DNA of 64,000 nt, taken from the NCBI RefSeq assembly GCF_900497805.2, contig NW_020944311.1:895071-959070 (forward strand), read 5' to 3'. Below are positions 31,321 through 41,689 of this stretch, one piece after another (the first letter of the stretch is position 1; every line of letters begins with the position of its first letter). The translations under genes and the position numbers were made by a program. The notes under the pieces were generated by a model that ran no database searches, was not told the origin of the DNA, and saw nothing but the letters and a program-made list of their open reading frames with translations. The stretch comes from Vombatus ursinus (lineage: Eukaryota; Chordata; Mammalia; Diprotodontia; Vombatidae).

Positions 31321-31489
31321 GGAGAAATGAATGTCATTTACACTCATTTACTAATCGCTTCATTTTGGTGCCCGAGCTCTCCAAAGGGAAGAGAAAAAGT
31401 CATTTCTCATTTCCTCTAATTTTTATTTTCAGAGCACATGTGTTTTTATTACTATTATGGATCCAAGAGCAAATACTTGAGTTAGAAGA

Positions 31490-32085
31490 CTAATGCTTCA
31501 TTTCCCTGTGAGCATGGCACGCTGAATGAGCTACATCCACTCATCTCCAATATTTGTCTGGTCTCAGGATTTGGGAGGATGGCAAATCAGCTACTTCTTA
31601 GTTGCAAGTAATCATGATTATCAGGCTTGGAGTTAGTGGGCCTTCTTGGTTTTGTGGCTGGTCAGTATAAATTAACATAAAAGAGATGATGAGGGGGCCA
31701 TTTGCAACATAAGCCTCTTTTTATTCAACCAGACAGGGAAAATCAGTAAGTCATTACAGAGTGAATGGTTAATTGGAGGTAAAAGATTTAGAGTACCTGT
31801 GGTCCTGATTCGATGGTTGGAGGGCCAGATGTTTGCTCCCAAATCATAAGCATGTTTCCGTGGAGAGTCTCTTCTAAGCCATTTTTTTGTTTATATACCT
31901 TGGCTCTACACTTGTTAATTTTTTTCATGTTGCTTTGTTATTCTTGGTGCTAGATCCTTTCAGAGCTGCAATACAGTCTTCCTAGGAGCTCCTATAATTA
32001 ACGTTAAAATGCATTTAAAGCCTCTCTTCAAGTTATTCAGTCTTGAATCAAACTGAAAGAACAGATATTTGGAATGAATTCCAAT
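31490..32085. promoter_or_regulatory. Candidate conserved non-coding element
   Basis: About 600 bases without any recognisable repeat, in a window where such stretches are uncommon. It holds many homeodomain/forkhead/octamer-like words: AAGTAATCATGATTATCAGG, TATAAATTAACATAAA, TGGTTAATTGG, CTTGTTAATTTT, CCTATAATTAACG and ATGCATTTAAA. No coding frame. Function is inferred. Confidence 0.35.
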
Positions 32086-32254
32086 GAGGCCTTGGGGAAG
32101 GGGGGAGGGGTGTAAAAATGAATGTGGCATCTAAAAGGAGATGGGTAGTCTCACTTGCATGGGTCGATTCCTTACATTGACCTAACAGGTGCACTTACGT
32201 ATTCAGCAGCAACACCAGGGCAAATTGCCCGGACATCACCCTGGGAGAGACTAG

Positions 32255-32400
32255 GGATAGACAGATAGATAGATAGATAGAAGGATAGAGAGATGGAGAG
32301 AGAGAGAGAGATAGTATATATCCATATCCATATCCATAGACATGGACATGGACATGGACATAGACATAGACATAGACATAGACATAGACATATACATTGG
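32255..32400. repeat. Compound (GATA)n, (GAGA)n and GACATR/ATCCAT hexamer array
   Basis: GATAGATAGATA, AGAGAGAGAG, then CATATC units switching to four GACATG and six GACATA units. Confidence 0.95.
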
Positions 32401-32404
32401 GGTG

Positions 32405-32890
32405 TGTGTATAAAGATTAAAAAGAGAAGACCCAGGACAAAACTTTGGGGGACACTCATGGTTAGTAGGTATGACGTGGACGAAGATCAACCAAAGAAGA
32501 CAGAGAAGGAGTGGTCAAATAGGTGGGAGGAGAACCAGGAGAGGGCAGTGTCTTGAAAACCTAGAGAGAAGACAGTATCCAGGAGGGGAGCGTGATCACT
32601 GGTGTCAAAGGCTACAGAGAGATCTAGGAGAATGAGGATTGAGAAAAAAAAAAGCCATTGGATTTGGCAGCTAAGAAACTATTGGTTATTTTGGAGAGAG
32701 CAGTTTCAGTCAAATGATGAGGTCAGAAGCCAAAGTGCAGAGGCTTTAAAAGAGAGTGAGAGGAGAGAAGATGGAGGTACTTAGGAAAGATGGCTTTCTC
32801 AAGGAATGTAGTCACAAGGGAGAGGAAAGATATAAGACAAGAATTAGCAGAGTGGTCAGATCAGGTGAGGGGATGGAAAGTCAGAGTCAA
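32405..32890 (-). mobile_element. L2 LINE ORF2 region
   Basis: The minus frame near 32459 reads VPQSFVLGLLF, the VPQGSVLGPLLF block of the L2 reverse transcriptase. Plus-strand landmarks are TTTGGGGGACACTCATGGTT, GGAGGAGAACCAGGAGAGGG and GGTGTCAAAGGCTACAGAGA. Broken. Confidence 0.85.
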
Positions 32891-32891
32891 G

Positions 32892-33935
32892 AAGTTTCCT
32901 GGGCAGGCACAGGCTGGATCAGATGACCTCTGAAGCCTGATCCAAACCAGAACTCTGTGATTCTGATTTTATTTTAGTCAAAGTTGCAAATGGGTTCTTC
33001 CTATTCTCAGCTGGTGAAGCTTGCTAGATCAGCTTTCTCCAGCCACCCAATCCTTGAAAATTGGGAGGGGGCATCCTGTTAGGTCTGATTATACCTTCAC
33101 TGTCACCTAGTTGACCTTCTTGATGAGAACTATGCCATGGGCCTTGGCCAAGATCCCAAACAAGTATTTGGAAGAGGCAGGACTCCACCCCAGGTCTTCT
33201 CAACTCTGGCTCTCCATCCACTGCTTCTGGTACTAGGATGAAAGGAAGTATTCCTGGCTAAAATGAGGTAACTTTCTCCTTATTGCCTGGAAAAGGTTAT
33301 GAGAAGGACTAAGTAACTTCTTCTCCCTCCCCAGCCGAATGACTTTCCAACCATCCATACAGTTGAGGAAGTGAAAGAAACCAAGAGCTAATGCTCTCCA
33401 AAGGAAATGAAGCTGGGGATATAAAGCAACGGGCAGGAAGTGATGCCTAGCAAACAAACGTTTCACTGAGTACACAAAAGAGGGAAACTGAGTAATCTGT
33501 GAGCACATAAGTGAATTCACTCCTGGGCCCTTTTGCACACTGGATTGAAGAGTCGAATCCCACCAGCCTCCCCTTCACCTTCTCACCGGTGCCTTTTGAG
33601 GAACCCAGCTAAGTCCTGTTCTTCTTCAGAGGGCAGGGCAGGGGGACGAAAATCTGAGGAGTCACTTGTTTATGCTCTCAGCAGCTGTACAGTTGGTACC
33701 ATGCCATCTCCAGGCCATGCAGAAACAAGGGAAGCAGGCTCTATTTTCAAGAAAATACACCAAGCAGCTAGTCCAAATGTTCATCTCCAAGTGCCAGATC
33801 CCTCCAAGAATGTTGTCATGAATGAGGGCCCTCTAATTAGGTCACTTTCTTGAAAAACTGCCTCCATGCTGGTGAGAGGCTTGTTTTTTTTTTCCCTTTC
33901 TCATCATCAAATCAGAGGATCACACACCTAAAGCT
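32892..33935. other. Unassigned, mostly single-copy
   Basis: A 106-codon plus frame (33533-33853) and a 101-codon minus frame (33233-33538) have no recognised relatives. No repeats stand out. Confidence 0.35.
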
Positions 33936-33939
33936 GGAA

Positions 33940-34076
33940 GGAAGCTTCAATCAATCAACCAACATCAATTAAGTGCCTACAACGTGTCAGGTGCTGAGAA
34001 TACAAAGAGGCAAAAGTGATAATCCCTGCCCTCAAGGAACTTACATCCTTTTAGGGAGACAACAGATACACAGATA
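33940..34076 (-). mobile_element. L2 LINE 3' end (continues at 34328-34375)
   Basis: CAATTAAGTGCCTACAACGT, GGTGCTGAGAATACAAAGAG, CTGCCCTCAAGGAACTTACA and AGGGAGACAACAGATACAC; the MAR1 SINE splits it. Confidence 0.85.
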
Positions 34077-34327
34077 GCTGAATTGCTTTTCAGTTGTATC
34101 CGACTCTCCATGACCCCATTTGGAGTTTTCTCGGCAAAGATACTGGAGCGATTTGCCATTTCCTTCTCTAGCTCATTTTACAGATGAGGAAACTGAGACA
34201 AACAGGATTAAGTGACTTGCCCAGGGTCACACAGCTAGGAAGTGTCTGAGGCCAGATTGGAACTCTAGAAAATGAGTCTTCCTGATACCAGGCCCAGCGT
34301 TCTATCCACTGTGACACCTTATTGCCC
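34077..34327 (-). mobile_element. MAR1-type SINE nested in L2
   Basis: GTTGTATCCGACTCTCCATG, CCCCATTTGGAGTTTTCTC, GACTTGCCCAGGGTCACAC and the head GTGACACCTTATTGCCC. A perfect 11-base duplication, ATACACAGATA, lies at 34066-34076 and 34328-34338. Confidence 0.95.
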
Positions 34328-34375
34328 ATACACAGATAAGTATATTCTAAATAAATACAAGGTAAATTATATTAC

Positions 34376-34556
34376 TTTAGAGGTCATCTAATCCAACCCT
34401 CTTCACCTTATAGATGAGGAAACTGAGGCTAAGAAATGAAGCACCTTGCCCAAGGTCACATAGGTAGTAAGTGACAAAGCTCTGATTTGAACCCACATCC
34501 CCTGCCTCTGCATCCAGCTGTCTTTCCATTGGACCATCCTGCTATCTTTTGCTACC
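34376..34556 (-). mobile_element. MIR-related SINE
   Basis: GAGGTCATCTAATCCAACCC, GATGAGGAAACTGAGGCTAA, CTTGCCCAAGGTCACATAGG and CTGTCTTTCCATTGGACCAT. Confidence 0.85.
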
Positions 34557-34559
34557 CCT

Positions 34560-35450
34560 GACTCGTGGTCCTTGGAGGACTTCTCCACCTTCTTGCCCAC
34601 AGAAAGTTTCCTTCCAGGTGAATCAACTTGAGTCACAGACATTCTTTGCAACCTGATACTCTGTCTGGTTGAGCATGTCAGTGTTCGCTCTTCCTCTGAC
34701 CTGGACCCAGCAACTCAGGTTTTATCCCCAGCCATTTCTGGAAAGAGGAGATAACTGGACTTTAAGTCTGCTTTCGGATCTCCCATTGGGCACCCTCATC
34801 TTATGAGGCTTGTGATTTCACTGAGGCTGATTGAAGGGCTCAGGCCTTGATGAAAGGCTAGACTGGGCTATGTATTACCATAATTCTTTCCTGGGAGGAA
34901 AAGCAATCTTTCCATAAAAAGTATAAGAAAGACACTTTTTGTGAACTTGATCAAAATACCCAGTTGAGTGTGGCAAGTTTCATCGATAGAAACTTCATGC
35001 TCATACAGTGGGAAAAGGTAATGAGCTGATCATGTGGTGACAGCCAAAGAGCTCCATCACTAGGATCTTTCAGATGCCGTCTGAAGTCAAGGAAGGTGCC
35101 TGTGGCGGGTACACGGGAAGCCGTGAACAGGAAGGACTTCAGCCTCCACTGTTGGAAGGAGTACCTATGACGATGGTTTCCCAGATCCACCGGATTATTA
35201 TTGGACACTAGAAGTGCTTTTGGATTTACCATGTTGGCTGTGCTTTTTATGAATTTTATCCTCTGAGAAAGGGAAGTCAGATACTATGTAAGCATGTCTG
35301 GATTAAATATTCAAAAGGCATACATACTTCAAAATACCATTTTCTTTACCACCAAATTGATTCAAAAACCAGACCTTTCATTTCTAAGTTCCACTGTATT
35401 AAAACTTCCCTTGAATGGAAATTTAGGGAGGGGTAACTAATATATGGCAG
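34560..35450. other. Unassigned, mostly single-copy
   Basis: No repeat or exon recognised. A 93-codon minus frame (34951-35232) looks random. Confidence 0.35.
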
Positions 35451-35454
35451 CCAT

Positions 35455-35568
35455 ATAGTATAATAATAATAGGACCTACTTCCCAAGGTTGTTGTGAGGA
35501 CCAAATGAGATAATATTTGTAAAGTGTTTTGCAAATCCTAAAGTGCTATATAAATGATATTATTAATA
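35455..35568 (+). mobile_element. THER1/MIR-type SINE tail
   Basis: CTTCCCAAGGTTGTTGTGAG, CAAATGAGATAATATTTGTA, AAGTGTTTTGCAAATCC. Confidence 0.8.
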
Positions 35569-35643
35569 AAACAGGAGTTAAATTGTGACTTCAGAGCAAT
35601 ACAGGTAAAGCAAAATGAGGCATATAGTATCAGATGCTGCCCC

Positions 35644-35716
35644 TGTTTTGTTTTGTTTTGTTTTGTTTTGTTTTGTTTTTGCTAGGCAATGGAGTTAAGT
35701 GACTTGCCCACTAATT
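35644..35716 (-). mobile_element. SINE 3' fragment with (TTTTG)n tail
   Basis: Seven TTTTG units, then TTGCTAGGCAATGGAGTTAA and GTGACTTGCCCAC: the minus-strand end of a poly-A-type SINE whose tail has become (CAAAA)n. Confidence 0.75.
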
Positions 35717-35728
35717 AATTAATTCTGG

Positions 35729-35958
35729 GGCAGCTAGGTGGCACAGTGGATAGAGTGCCAGGCTTAGAGTCAGGAAGACCTGAGTTCAAATCTGGCCTCA
35801 GATACTTACTAGCTATGTGACTTCGTTTGCCTTAGTTTCCTCATCTGTCAAATGAGCTGGAGAAGGAAATGGCAAACCACTCCAGTATTTTTGCCAGGAA
35901 AACCCAAATGGGGTCACGAAGAGTCACATATGACTGAAAAATGACTGAATGACAACAC
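35729..35958 (+). mobile_element. MAR1-type SINE
   Basis: GGGGCAGCTAGGTGGCACAG, CAAATGAGCTGGAGAAGGAA, AACCCAAATGGGGTCACGAA and ATATGACTGAAAAATGACTG. Near full length. Confidence 0.95.
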
Positions 35959-35959
35959 T

Positions 35960-36057
35960 TCTTTGTTACAAGGGAGCATCCTATTGGATCTGAGAGAGGA
36001 TCATTGTGGAATAATGACAATATAAAAAACCAGGCATCAATAAAAAAGTGAAGGAAA
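35960..36057 (+). mobile_element. L1 3' UTR end fragment
   Basis: CTTCTTTGTTACAAGGGAGC, a remnant of the G-rich block, then GACAATATAAAAAACCAGGC and ATCAATAAAAAAGTG, the terminus seen in other old L1 copies. Confidence 0.6.
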
Positions 36058-36109
36058 ACTAACGAATAGAAAATAGACAGGGTCACAGAATTCCAGAGTT
36101 GAATGTGAA

Positions 36110-36226
36110 CACCTCTAAAATAGGGATTGTTTCATTCTTAGTATTTGTATTCCTAGCACCCAGAACAGTTCCTGGTACATAGGAAGTGCTTAATAAGTGC
36201 TTGTTGCTTGACTGGTTGAAAGACAT
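36110..36226 (+). mobile_element. L2 LINE 3' end
   Basis: TCTTAGTATTTGTATTCCTA, TCCTGGTACATAGGAAGTGC and TTAATAAGTGCTTGTTGC. Confidence 0.8.
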
Positions 36227-36235
36227 TCAAGTGAT

Positions 36236-36470
36236 CATCTTGTACAATTCATACCTAAATAAAACCCCCTCCACAAGTAACCATCTGGCAGTTGTTTGAA
36301 GACCTCTAATGAGAGGAAACCCACAACCTCCACCCCCTGGACAGTTGCAGCCATTATAAAATTCTTCCCTATGGAGCCCAAATCACAGATGAGTTGTAAT
36401 CTGTGTTGTAAGAGGGAGTTTCCACACCAAGAGTTCCTTCCATTGACAAAATCACAGATTCTTCTTGAAT
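36236..36470 (-). mobile_element. CR1/L3 LINE 3' end
   Basis: CTGGCAGTTGTTTGAAGACC, GAGAGGAAACCCACAACCTC and ATTCTTCCCTATGGAGCCCA follow the minus-strand CR1/L3 3' order (TTGAACACCTCCAGTGA, GGGAACTCACTACCTC, GAAGTTCTTCCTT). Confidence 0.6.
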
Positions 36471-36474
36471 GCGT

Positions 36475-36765
36475 ATTTTATTTCCCCTCATAGAGTTCTG
36501 CCATGATACCCTCAAAATGTCAAAAGGACCAGAAAAAAACCTCTTAACACATTAGCTAGATCTTCTATGGAAAATTTCTCAAAAGACATGAATAAGAATG
36601 GCAAAGGATGCAAAAGTAAGGGGGCACTGCTATGGGTACCTTGAAAGGAATACCCACATCAGAGAGTTCAGAGTCGTATAAAAATTGAAGAATAAACTAT
36701 AGTCAAATTCTGGCCTTATGCATCAAACCCCTTGCTCCAACACCACTACCACTCCCAAAAAGGTG
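36475..36765. other. Unassigned stretch
   Basis: No repeat or gene recognised. Confidence 0.3.
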
Positions 36766-36779
36766 CAAGAATACTCATG

Positions 36780-36936
36780 GATGGGGCAGCTAGGTGGCGC
36801 AGTGTATAGAGCTCCAGCCTTGGAGTCAGGAGGTCCTGAGTTCAAAAACTGGTCTCAGACACATAACACTTACTAGCTGTGTGACCCTGGGCAAGTCACT
36901 TAACCCCATTGCCTAACCAAAAAAAAAAAAAAAAAA
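36780..36936 (+). mobile_element. Poly-A tRNA-headed SINE (WSINE1 type)
   Basis: GGGGCAGCTAGGTGGCGCAG to an A20-like tail. A perfect 13-base duplication, AAGAATACTCATG, lies at 36767-36779 and 36937-36949. Confidence 0.97.
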
Positions 36937-37059
36937 AAGAATACTCATGTACTCATGGACCCAGACTGGGCCAAGAGGTCTATAGGGATGAGAATGGGAC
37001 CCCCCCTCTATTTGAGAAAAATGCTACAGTTTGGGTGTCCCTCCTTCCTCAAATAATCT

Positions 37060-37222
37060 TATATTTACCAGTGTATGCACATGTGTATTTTGTATTCCCC
37101 AGGAGAATAGGAGCTCCCTGAGGGTAGAAACTATTTGATGCTTGTCTCTGCATCCCCAGTGCCAAACACTGTGCTTAACACATAGCAGGCGCTTTATATG
37201 TACTTGCTGACTTGAATCGCAG
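37060..37222 (+). mobile_element. L2 LINE 3' end
   Basis: AATAGGAGCTCCCTGAGGGT, CTGCATCCCCAGTGCCAAAC and CACATAGCAGGCGCTTTATA. Confidence 0.85.
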
Positions 37223-37284
37223 GGAGGAGAGATGGCTGTTTGCATTTATCAGCAAAGAATATTGATGCAAACAAAAATTTGGTG

Positions 37285-37400
37285 AGGCAGGTCAGTACTC
37301 TGAATCCTTCTAACCCCACTTAACCTGTGTAGGCCTCATCTGTTAAGTGTCTTGCCCAACATCACATAGCAAGTCAATGACCCATTCAGTGATCATCGGA
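37285..37400 (-). mobile_element. MIR-type SINE remnant
   Basis: TGTTAAGTGTCTTGCCCAAC, ATCACATAGCAAGTCAATGA; diverged. Confidence 0.5.
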
Positions 37401-37634
37401 GCCTCCGAGGGCCTTGCTCTGCAGCTAATGCTGAAAATCAGCCAAGAGACAAGCAGAAGAGAAGGAAAAAATGGGTCAGGAAAACAGAATTGGCCGGCAA
37501 AAACCTATGTTTCAAAATAAAGCCAATTGCCCTGAAACATGAACTTTCTCAACAAAATGGAAAAAATGACTTGGAACAATAGCATCCCTTTCACCCAGTA
37601 GACGGGATCACTGTGAATTCCTTTATCCAAAGAA

Positions 37635-37812
37635 ACAATTTGTGCAGTGGAAATTTGGTGTCAGAGAGCCTGGGTTCAAATCCTGATTCTGCTATTTACT
37701 GCTACTTGTGTGGCCTTGGGCAAGTCCCTTAGTGTCTCTGGACCTCAGTTTTCTCCCCTGTATAATTAGAGAATTGCTCTGGATGACGTCCTTTATAGCT
37801 CTATGATATTTT
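37635..37812 (+). mobile_element. MIR-related SINE
   Basis: GAGCCTGGGTTCAAATCCTG, GGCCTTGGGCAAGTCCC, GGACCTCAGTTTTCTCCC and TCTGGATGACGTCC, then CTCTATGAT. Confidence 0.85.
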
Positions 37813-37814
37813 AA

Positions 37815-38078
37815 ACTGTATTTCAAACCAGGGACTTGAAGTCAGGAAGACATAGATTCAATTATGCGAATGTAAAGGAAAATAATGGAAGGCTTCAGAA
37901 GTCTGATCGATGCAGTAACCAGATGGGATGTCACGAGTGTGGTGGTCAAACCTCTCCCTCTCCTCTTCACAGAGATCCTAGCGGACTCAAGTTTCCCAAG
38001 GGCAGATGCATTGTCAGGCAGCTTGGTTTGTTTTGTTGAGCTTTTTTAGTAAAAGGGAAAGTTTTTTTCAGAAAGTAG
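37815..38078. other. Unassigned stretch
   Basis: Short; no repeat or gene recognised. Confidence 0.3.
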
Positions 38079-38079
38079 G

Positions 38080-38320
38080 TCAGAGAATTACGGATTTAGG
38101 CCTGGATGGGATCTCAGGCACCCCTCCTCCATTTTACAGCTGAGGAAATTGAGAGGCCCAGGGTGGCTACATGACTTGCCCAAGGTCATACAGGTGGTGG
38201 GGGCACAGTTAGGATTTGACAGCAGTTTTCAGAGCTTACGGCAAGTAGCCTTCCTATAGGACCAAAGTTCTAGAGTTGGAAGGGTCCTCATCTAGTCCAA
38301 TCCTGTCTTTTAACACATAT

Positions 38321-38325
<5 letters not shown>
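38080..38325 (-). mobile_element. MIR-related SINE fragments
   Basis: GGCCTGGATGGGATCTCAGG, CATTTTACAGCTGAGGAAAT and GACTTGCCCAAGGTCATACA, then a second tail end at 38257: CTAGAGTTGGAAGGGTCCTC. Confidence 0.8.

Positions 38326-38364
<39 letters not shown>
38326..38364. repeat. (CA)n microsatellite
   Basis: About eighteen uninterrupted CA units. Confidence 0.97.
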
Positions 38365-38583
38365 GCCCCAAAGTGACATTCTTTCACTTCAGGGTGTGCT
38401 GCTTTCAATGTTCTCAAACTTCTCTCCACCTTTTTCTTTGTTTTCTTGCTCTGCCTTGCCCTACAGTGTCAAAAAGTTGGTATTTAAACAGTTAGGGAAC
38501 TAGGGTGAGGACAGAGCTCCACCCACTGGTGATAGTCTGAAGACTCATGCCACAGAAAACTTCCCTACCCTACAGGGTCCCTT

Positions 38584-38585
<2 letters not shown>

Positions 38586-38623
<38 letters not shown>

Positions 38624-38632
38624 TGCACGTGC
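38586..38632. repeat. (CA)n microsatellite
   Basis: About seventeen CA units, then GTGTGCACGTGCATGC, alternating purine-pyrimidine. Confidence 0.97.
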
Positions 38633-38904
38633 ATGCTGACACATGTGTGTGCACCCCCTCCCTTTCCTCTTCCTCACTCAGGCCCCCAGACTTCTGAGTG
38701 AGTGTTTAGTCTCCAGATTTGCCTTTCGAAAGGCTGAAGGATGCGTCACTGCTCAGAATCCAGTCTCTCCCTGCCAGTTTCCTCATCTTCTGCCATCTGA
38801 TCAGACTTCCTGTCATCCCAGATGGCCAGAACGGAATTAAGATTAAATATACCTGGGCCAGGAACATAAAGTCCTTGCCATTCCAAGTAATTCCAGCACG
38901 GAAG

Positions 38905-39035
38905 CAACCAACAAGTATTTATGAAGCATTTACCCTGCTTGCATGTGCTGGGCACCAAGAATGAAAATACAAAACTGAGGCACTCCTTGCCTACAAGGAG
39001 TTGAAGGGTGGGGAGGGATGAGCAGAATAGAATGT
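38905..39035 (-). mobile_element. L2 LINE 3' end
   Basis: ACAAGTATTTATGAAGCATT, GTGCTGGGCACCAAGAATGA and CTTGCCTACAAGGAGTTGAA. Confidence 0.8.
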
Positions 39036-39084
39036 GTCCACAGATAAGTAAATTGAGGAAATAGAGCAATAAAGCAATAATCAG

Positions 39085-39325
39085 CGTCTCTGTGGCAGGC
39101 TTGTTCACAAGGTGCTTTACGTTAAATATTAGCTCACGGGATCCTCTCAACAACCCTGGAAGGTAAAGCCCCAGAGGCCTCATTATCTCCGTTTTACAGA
39201 TGAGGAAGCCAAGGCTCAGAAAGAGAAAATCCCTTGCCCAGGATCATGCAGCTAGGAAGTGGCAGAGACATGATTTGAAGCCAGATCTTTTGGGCATCCT
39301 AACTGCCATGCCACATAGCTAATGA
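39085..39325 (-). mobile_element. MIR-type SINE
   Basis: AAGGTGCTTTACGTTAAATA, CTCTCAACAACCCTGGAAGG, TTACAGATGAGGAAGCCAAG and CTTGCCCAGGATCATGCAGC. Confidence 0.85.
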
Positions 39326-39344
39326 CACAGAATTTTTGGTCTGA

Positions 39345-39480
39345 TACCATCTCTGGGAGCCCCTCACAGGCAGGGGCTGGTTTGGTTTTTATCTTTGTAT
39401 CTTTGGTGACTGGCACCCAGTGCCTGACACGTGGGTGAGCATTACCAAATGCTTGCTGACCAAATGAATGAATGAACGAG
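39345..39480 (+). mobile_element. L2 LINE 3' end
   Basis: TTTATCTTTGTATCTTTGGT, CAGTGCCTGACACGTGG, AATGCTTGCTGACCAAATGA. Confidence 0.8.
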
Positions 39481-39481
39481 C

Positions 39482-39980
39482 ATATGAGTCCAAGGCCCAG
39501 CCCTTCCCAATGTCCTTTTCGGAAGAGCAAAGAACACTCCAAGGCTGTCTCCCTCTGGCTTGTCATCCTTTGGCCTAACACCTTCGCTCCCCTCCTTCCC
39601 AGCTGTGGTACAACTCAATGCTGTGCAGATGTTGGGTGGGAAGCCTGGTGCCTGAGATCCTCGACCACTTCTTCATCCCTGATCATCCACCTATCCGTTT
39701 CCCACTCCCTTATCATCTCCATCACTTGAAGACATGTTGAAAACAATGCTTCCTTTTACATTAAACACTATTCACACAGCACAGCTTCTGGCTTGCACTT
39801 AATGTTTTTGCAGATTCTGTGGACTTTGGGAGGTATACTCTATCCCCAGTGCAATCATTGGAAAATCTCCTCTGGTTTGCAATTCAAGCAAGTACTAGCT
39901 TCCATAGGATATAGTGAAGGGAGTTCTCCAAAGTCTTCATTGATTATTCCAAGGTCACTTTTCATAAAGGGAACGATACC
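39482..39980. other. Unassigned stretch
   Basis: No repeat or gene recognised. Confidence 0.3.
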
Positions 39981-39984
39981 CATC

Positions 39985-40100
39985 AGAATGGAGATTTGGA
40001 GCTGGAAGGGACCCTACCCCCTTATTTTACAGAGGAAGAAAATGAGGCCTACCAGCACTTCAAGGAAAGGTCCTGACCAATGTCACAGAAGTACTAAGCG
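39985..40100 (-). mobile_element. MIR-related SINE
   Basis: TTTGGAGCTGGAAGGGACCC, TTTTACAGAGGAAGAAAATG and AATGTCACAGAAGTAC. Confidence 0.75.
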
Positions 40101-40104
40101 ATCT

Positions 40105-40765
40105 CTTCAAAGAGGATATCCTGTTCCTCTGTGAGTCCCCAATCTCTCCATGCCTTCCCCTCCTGTCAGGCTCTTGTTCACATTCTCCTGCAAATCTTTC
40201 ACGGGTGGCTTTCCCGAAACAGGCAGGAGGCCTTGCTCTAGGTCTCTTGACTTACACGATGGTTACCATGGGAGCCTGGGGCTGGCTATTCCATTTCTTC
40301 TCTCCCACTCTTGCTACGTGACTGGCCTGTCTCTTTTTCTGCTCAACTTGCTGCTAGCATGCTTTCCACCCCCTTTCCACCTGTGCCGTGTTGCAGCCTG
40401 CTCCCATGTACCCATCCTGCATTGCCCTTTGGCACTGCACCTGAGGTGCTTTCTCCCTAGTGACTACCCCCCAGGTACCAAGTTCAGAACCAAGGTCTCC
40501 AATGCAAGAGTGGGGAGGGAGAGGGATACACCTTCTTATAGCCAGAGAGTGAACTTTTCTTTGACAATTTATGAAAAAAAGTTAATTCTGAGTGGAGAGA
40601 TGTAAAAAAAAACAACTCATAGAACCAACCAGGTGACTAGAATTTAGAACATTTAGAGAACCATTTGCCCAAGCCACAAATTTTGAAATTTGAGGGACTG
40701 AACTTTAGGTATTGTCACCAATGTTGACCTCAGCTGAAATTGCCCTGCCCCTGGCCTCTCCTAGT
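40105..40765. other. Unassigned, includes a 151-codon open frame judged random
   Basis: 40150-40605 is open on the plus strand, but its product (Leu/Cys/Ser-rich) resembles no family I know and shows no domain. No supporting splice or start context stands out. Confidence 0.3.
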
Positions 40766-40769
40766 TACT

Positions 40770-40998
40770 AGTGTAAACTCCTTAAAAGCAACCGCTTTCA
40801 TTTCTATCTTTATATCCCCTTGTAGCCCCACTATCTAGCACCAGGCCCACCACTTGCTGCCTGGGACAGAGAAGGGTTAAGCAACTTGCCCAGGGACTCA
40901 GAAACAGTGTGTGGCAGTGGCACGATTTGAATCAGAATTCTCAGTCACCTTGGTTAGTACACTATAGGTGGCTAATGAGCGCTTGTTGAATGGAGGAA
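40770..40998 (+). mobile_element. L2 LINE 3' end split by MIR
   Basis: GTGTAAACTCCTTAAAAGCA and TTATATCCCCTTGTAGCCCC (to about 40860), then TGAGCGCTTGTTGAATGG at the end; the middle is a MIR fragment. Confidence 0.7.
40862..40967 (-). mobile_element. MIR-type SINE nested in L2
   Basis: AAGGGTTAAGCAACTTGCCC and AGTGGCACGATTTGAATCAG. Confidence 0.7.
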
Positions 40999-40999
40999 T

Positions 41000-41432
41000 C
41001 TTTTCATGCCACATTTTCAAGCCTGGAAGATATTTTATAAAATTGGCAAGATATTAGCAGAGGATTAAGTCCAATAACACCATCTGTGGATGGAAGTAAG
41101 TGAAATCTGAATGGAAACAAAATAAGACAAGGAGACAAATATGTTTGGTTCAATCTTTGCATTTCAGAACAGATCAGCCCTGTGGCCAATACACCAAGAC
41201 AGTAGCAGAAATGAACGGCCTTTGGGTAGGAATGGCAAGGCAGTATTCGGAGTGGTTAGCACTGCATCTTCTGTGGTAAGGAAGTCGTTGGCGTTCTTCA
41301 AAAACCCAAGATGGAGTCATTGCCAATAGCGTGGGCGGCAGCGATCTCTGCCCATGTCAAAGGGCTTTGGACTGAGTCAAGGAGAAATTAAAGTAAAGAA
41401 CAGTTTCATTGGAAGCATTGTTTCCAATCATT
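41000..41432. other. Unassigned stretch
   Basis: No repeat or gene recognised. Confidence 0.3.
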
Positions 41433-41434
41433 GC

Positions 41435-41685
41435 CGTTCAGTCATCTAGGTAGAATAATGGTTGGAATGCTAGACTTGGAGTCAGGAAGACCTGAGTTCA
41501 AATCCAGCCTGAGAAACAGAGTATCTGGGCAGGTCATTTCACTTCTGTCTGACTCAGTTTCCTCATCTGTAAAAATGAGGATAATAATAGTACCTACTTC
41601 TCAAAATTGTTGTGTGGATCAGATGAGATACTATCTGTAAATCACTTTGCAAATATATAAATGACAGCTCTTATTATTCAGGGAT
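41435..41685 (+). mobile_element. THER1/MIR-type SINE
   Basis: CTAGACTTGGAGTCAGGAAG, GAGTTCAAATCCAGCCTGAG, CCTCATCTGTAAAAATGAGG and CTGTAAATCACTTTGCAAAT. Confidence 0.9.
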
Positions 41686-41689
41686 GTTT

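Noticed and set aside
38586-38640. Alternating purine-pyrimidine tract as a regulatory Z-DNA site
   Set aside because: An ordinary (CA)n microsatellite with a GTGTGCACGTGCATGC edge; no supporting context.
40150-40605. 151-codon open frame on the plus strand
   Set aside because: No recognisable domain, odd Leu/Cys/Ser/Pro composition, no supporting splice or promoter context; a frame of this length is expected by chance in 64 kb on six frames.
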